From: Pomphorhynchus laevis
Taxonomy: Eukaryota > Acanthocephala > Palaeacanthocephala > Echinorhynchida > Pomphorhynchidae
Reading direction: 5' to 3'
Length of the DNA: 64,000 nucleotides
NCBI GenBank assembly: GCA_012934845.2
Contig: WNNJ02003006.1
Location: forward strand, 1-64,000
The translations under genes were made by a program, and so were the position numbers. The notes beneath the pieces were generated by a model. The model saw nothing but the letters and a program-made list of their open reading frames with translations, was not told where the DNA came from and made no database searches. Below are positions 63,245 to 64,000 of the stretch, piece after piece; positions within the stretch are counted from its first letter, which is position 1; each line of letters starts with the position of its first letter.

Positions 63245-64000
63245 GAGACAAAATTAATGAACAAACGAAGGAAGAACAATATATTAATGAACAAACTAAT
63301 AAAGAAAACAGTAAAGTCAGATAAAGTCAAGTGTACTGATAAGTCTACCTACTTTACAGTACTTGTAGGTTGTTCAAATGGTGAATGTGACGTGTGGACC
63401 TCAATAACGATTTTTCCTACACAGAAGACTATATTCAAATAAATTATTCCTATGTGGCTACTGTTCTGCTATATTACTCAATACTATTACTAATGAACAC
63501 TCAATTTCACATCAAGGTAAAAAGTATGCTACGCAACCAGTCTAAACATCAATTATGGAAGATGTTCTTAAAAATCCAATATTAACTCTCTCTCCATTAA
63601 AAGAATCGCTGACCCAATATTGTCCAGAGAAGCGATTCAAGTGGGGCAAAAAAGTAAAACAAGTGTTGAGAAACAAATCCAAGCATCAGTTATAAGGATG
63701 TTCATGAACCATCCGACATTAATTATTTCTCGATTACAAGAAGCACTGACCCAATATTGTCCAGATTAGACGCCACCTAGGTATTAAACTCAGCAATACA
63801 TAATAGCCTAAATCCATCTGGTTATAGATCAAACTTCAATGCGGGATGTAGTTCACGAGTATTTATTCAAAATTATACGTCTAGCTATGTAGAACGCTCG
63901 TGTGATCAACCAGCTTCCTCAGATATAGAAAGTATGACTAAGCCTGAATCATTTGTTGATCACCACGAAAACCAACGTTCATCTCATCAACAAAATTACC
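63245..64000 (+). mobile_element. CR1-like LINE D3, ORF1 running off the window
   Basis: ORF1 starts MNKRRKNNILMNK at 63257 and has VGCSNGECDVWTSI, then in another frame FLCGYCSAI, the PHD-like finger split by a frameshift near 63415. A Ser/Gln-rich region with an internal duplication follows. The conserved C-terminal domain is not reached within the window. The finger ending CGYCSA is the same type as at the start of LINE A copy 1. Confidence 0.7.
63514..63775 (+). repeat. Internal duplication in D3 ORF1, period 137
   Basis: The segment ending ctgacccaatattgtccaga occurs at 63609-63628 and again at 63746-63765. The preceding bases also match, with caaccagtctaaacatca paralleling caaatccaagcatcag. 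The copies differ at about a quarter of sites, so the duplication is not recent. Confidence 0.65.

Overview
This is a transposon-dense window from an AT-rich invertebrate animal genome. It holds spliced genes with GT-AG introns, one clearly the 3' end of a muscle-type myosin heavy chain gene, set among non-LTR retrotransposons of several clades, Penelope-like elements and small inverted repeats. I see no bacterial operons, CRISPR arrays, rRNA or tRNA genes. The phylum cannot be fixed from what is here.

Layout. 0-2.1 kb: two last exons of myosin heavy chain (+), with a hammerhead-like repeat in the intron between them. 2.6-3.3 kb: 3' fragment of a LINE (called family F here). 3.3-6.3 kb: AT-rich DNA with little recognisable. 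6.3-8.6 kb: a decayed Penelope-like element (-). 8.76-15.9 kb: two long Ser/Asn-rich exons on the minus strand, probably one uncharacterised host gene. The 5.2 kb between them holds a series of head-to-head inverted repeats. 16.7-20.9 kb: LINE A copy 1. 21.7-22.6 kb: second Penelope-like fragment. 22.7-25.9 kb: LINE F copy 2. 26.1-35.8 kb: three LINE B copies, one split by an LTR-element fragment. 36.2-40.4 kb: LINE A pieces and another small LTR-element fragment. 41.1-45.3 kb: LINE B copy with two LINE A copies nested in it. 46-47.3 kb: family F-like LINE. 47.8-50.4 kb: LINE E. 50.8-54.8 kb: the best-preserved LINE B. 55.3-64 kb: four CR1-like pieces (C1, C2, D1, D2) and the start of a fifth (D3) running off the end.

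The LINEs fall into two ORF1 designs. Families A, C and D carry an N-terminal PHD-like zinc finger; B and E carry gag-like CCHC knuckles. All except F use an AP-type endonuclease and a non-LTR reverse transcriptase. F instead has a tesmin-like Cys-rich N-terminus and a C-terminal region that may be a restriction-like nuclease. No copy in the window is free of disruptions.

The most interesting signal is a set of short structured repeats, mostly between 10.4 and 14.4 kb and again at 0.95, 7.86 and 22.3 kb. Each has the order CTGANGA, a hairpin, GAA, a very short palindrome (ACGT, AGCT or ATAT) and then H. The hairpin sequences differ between families while the core stays nearly fixed. This matches the minimal hammerhead ribozymes known from Penelope-like retroelements, which work as dimers. 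The head-to-head pairing of these copies, several families of it inside a single intergenic or intronic stretch, looks unusual.
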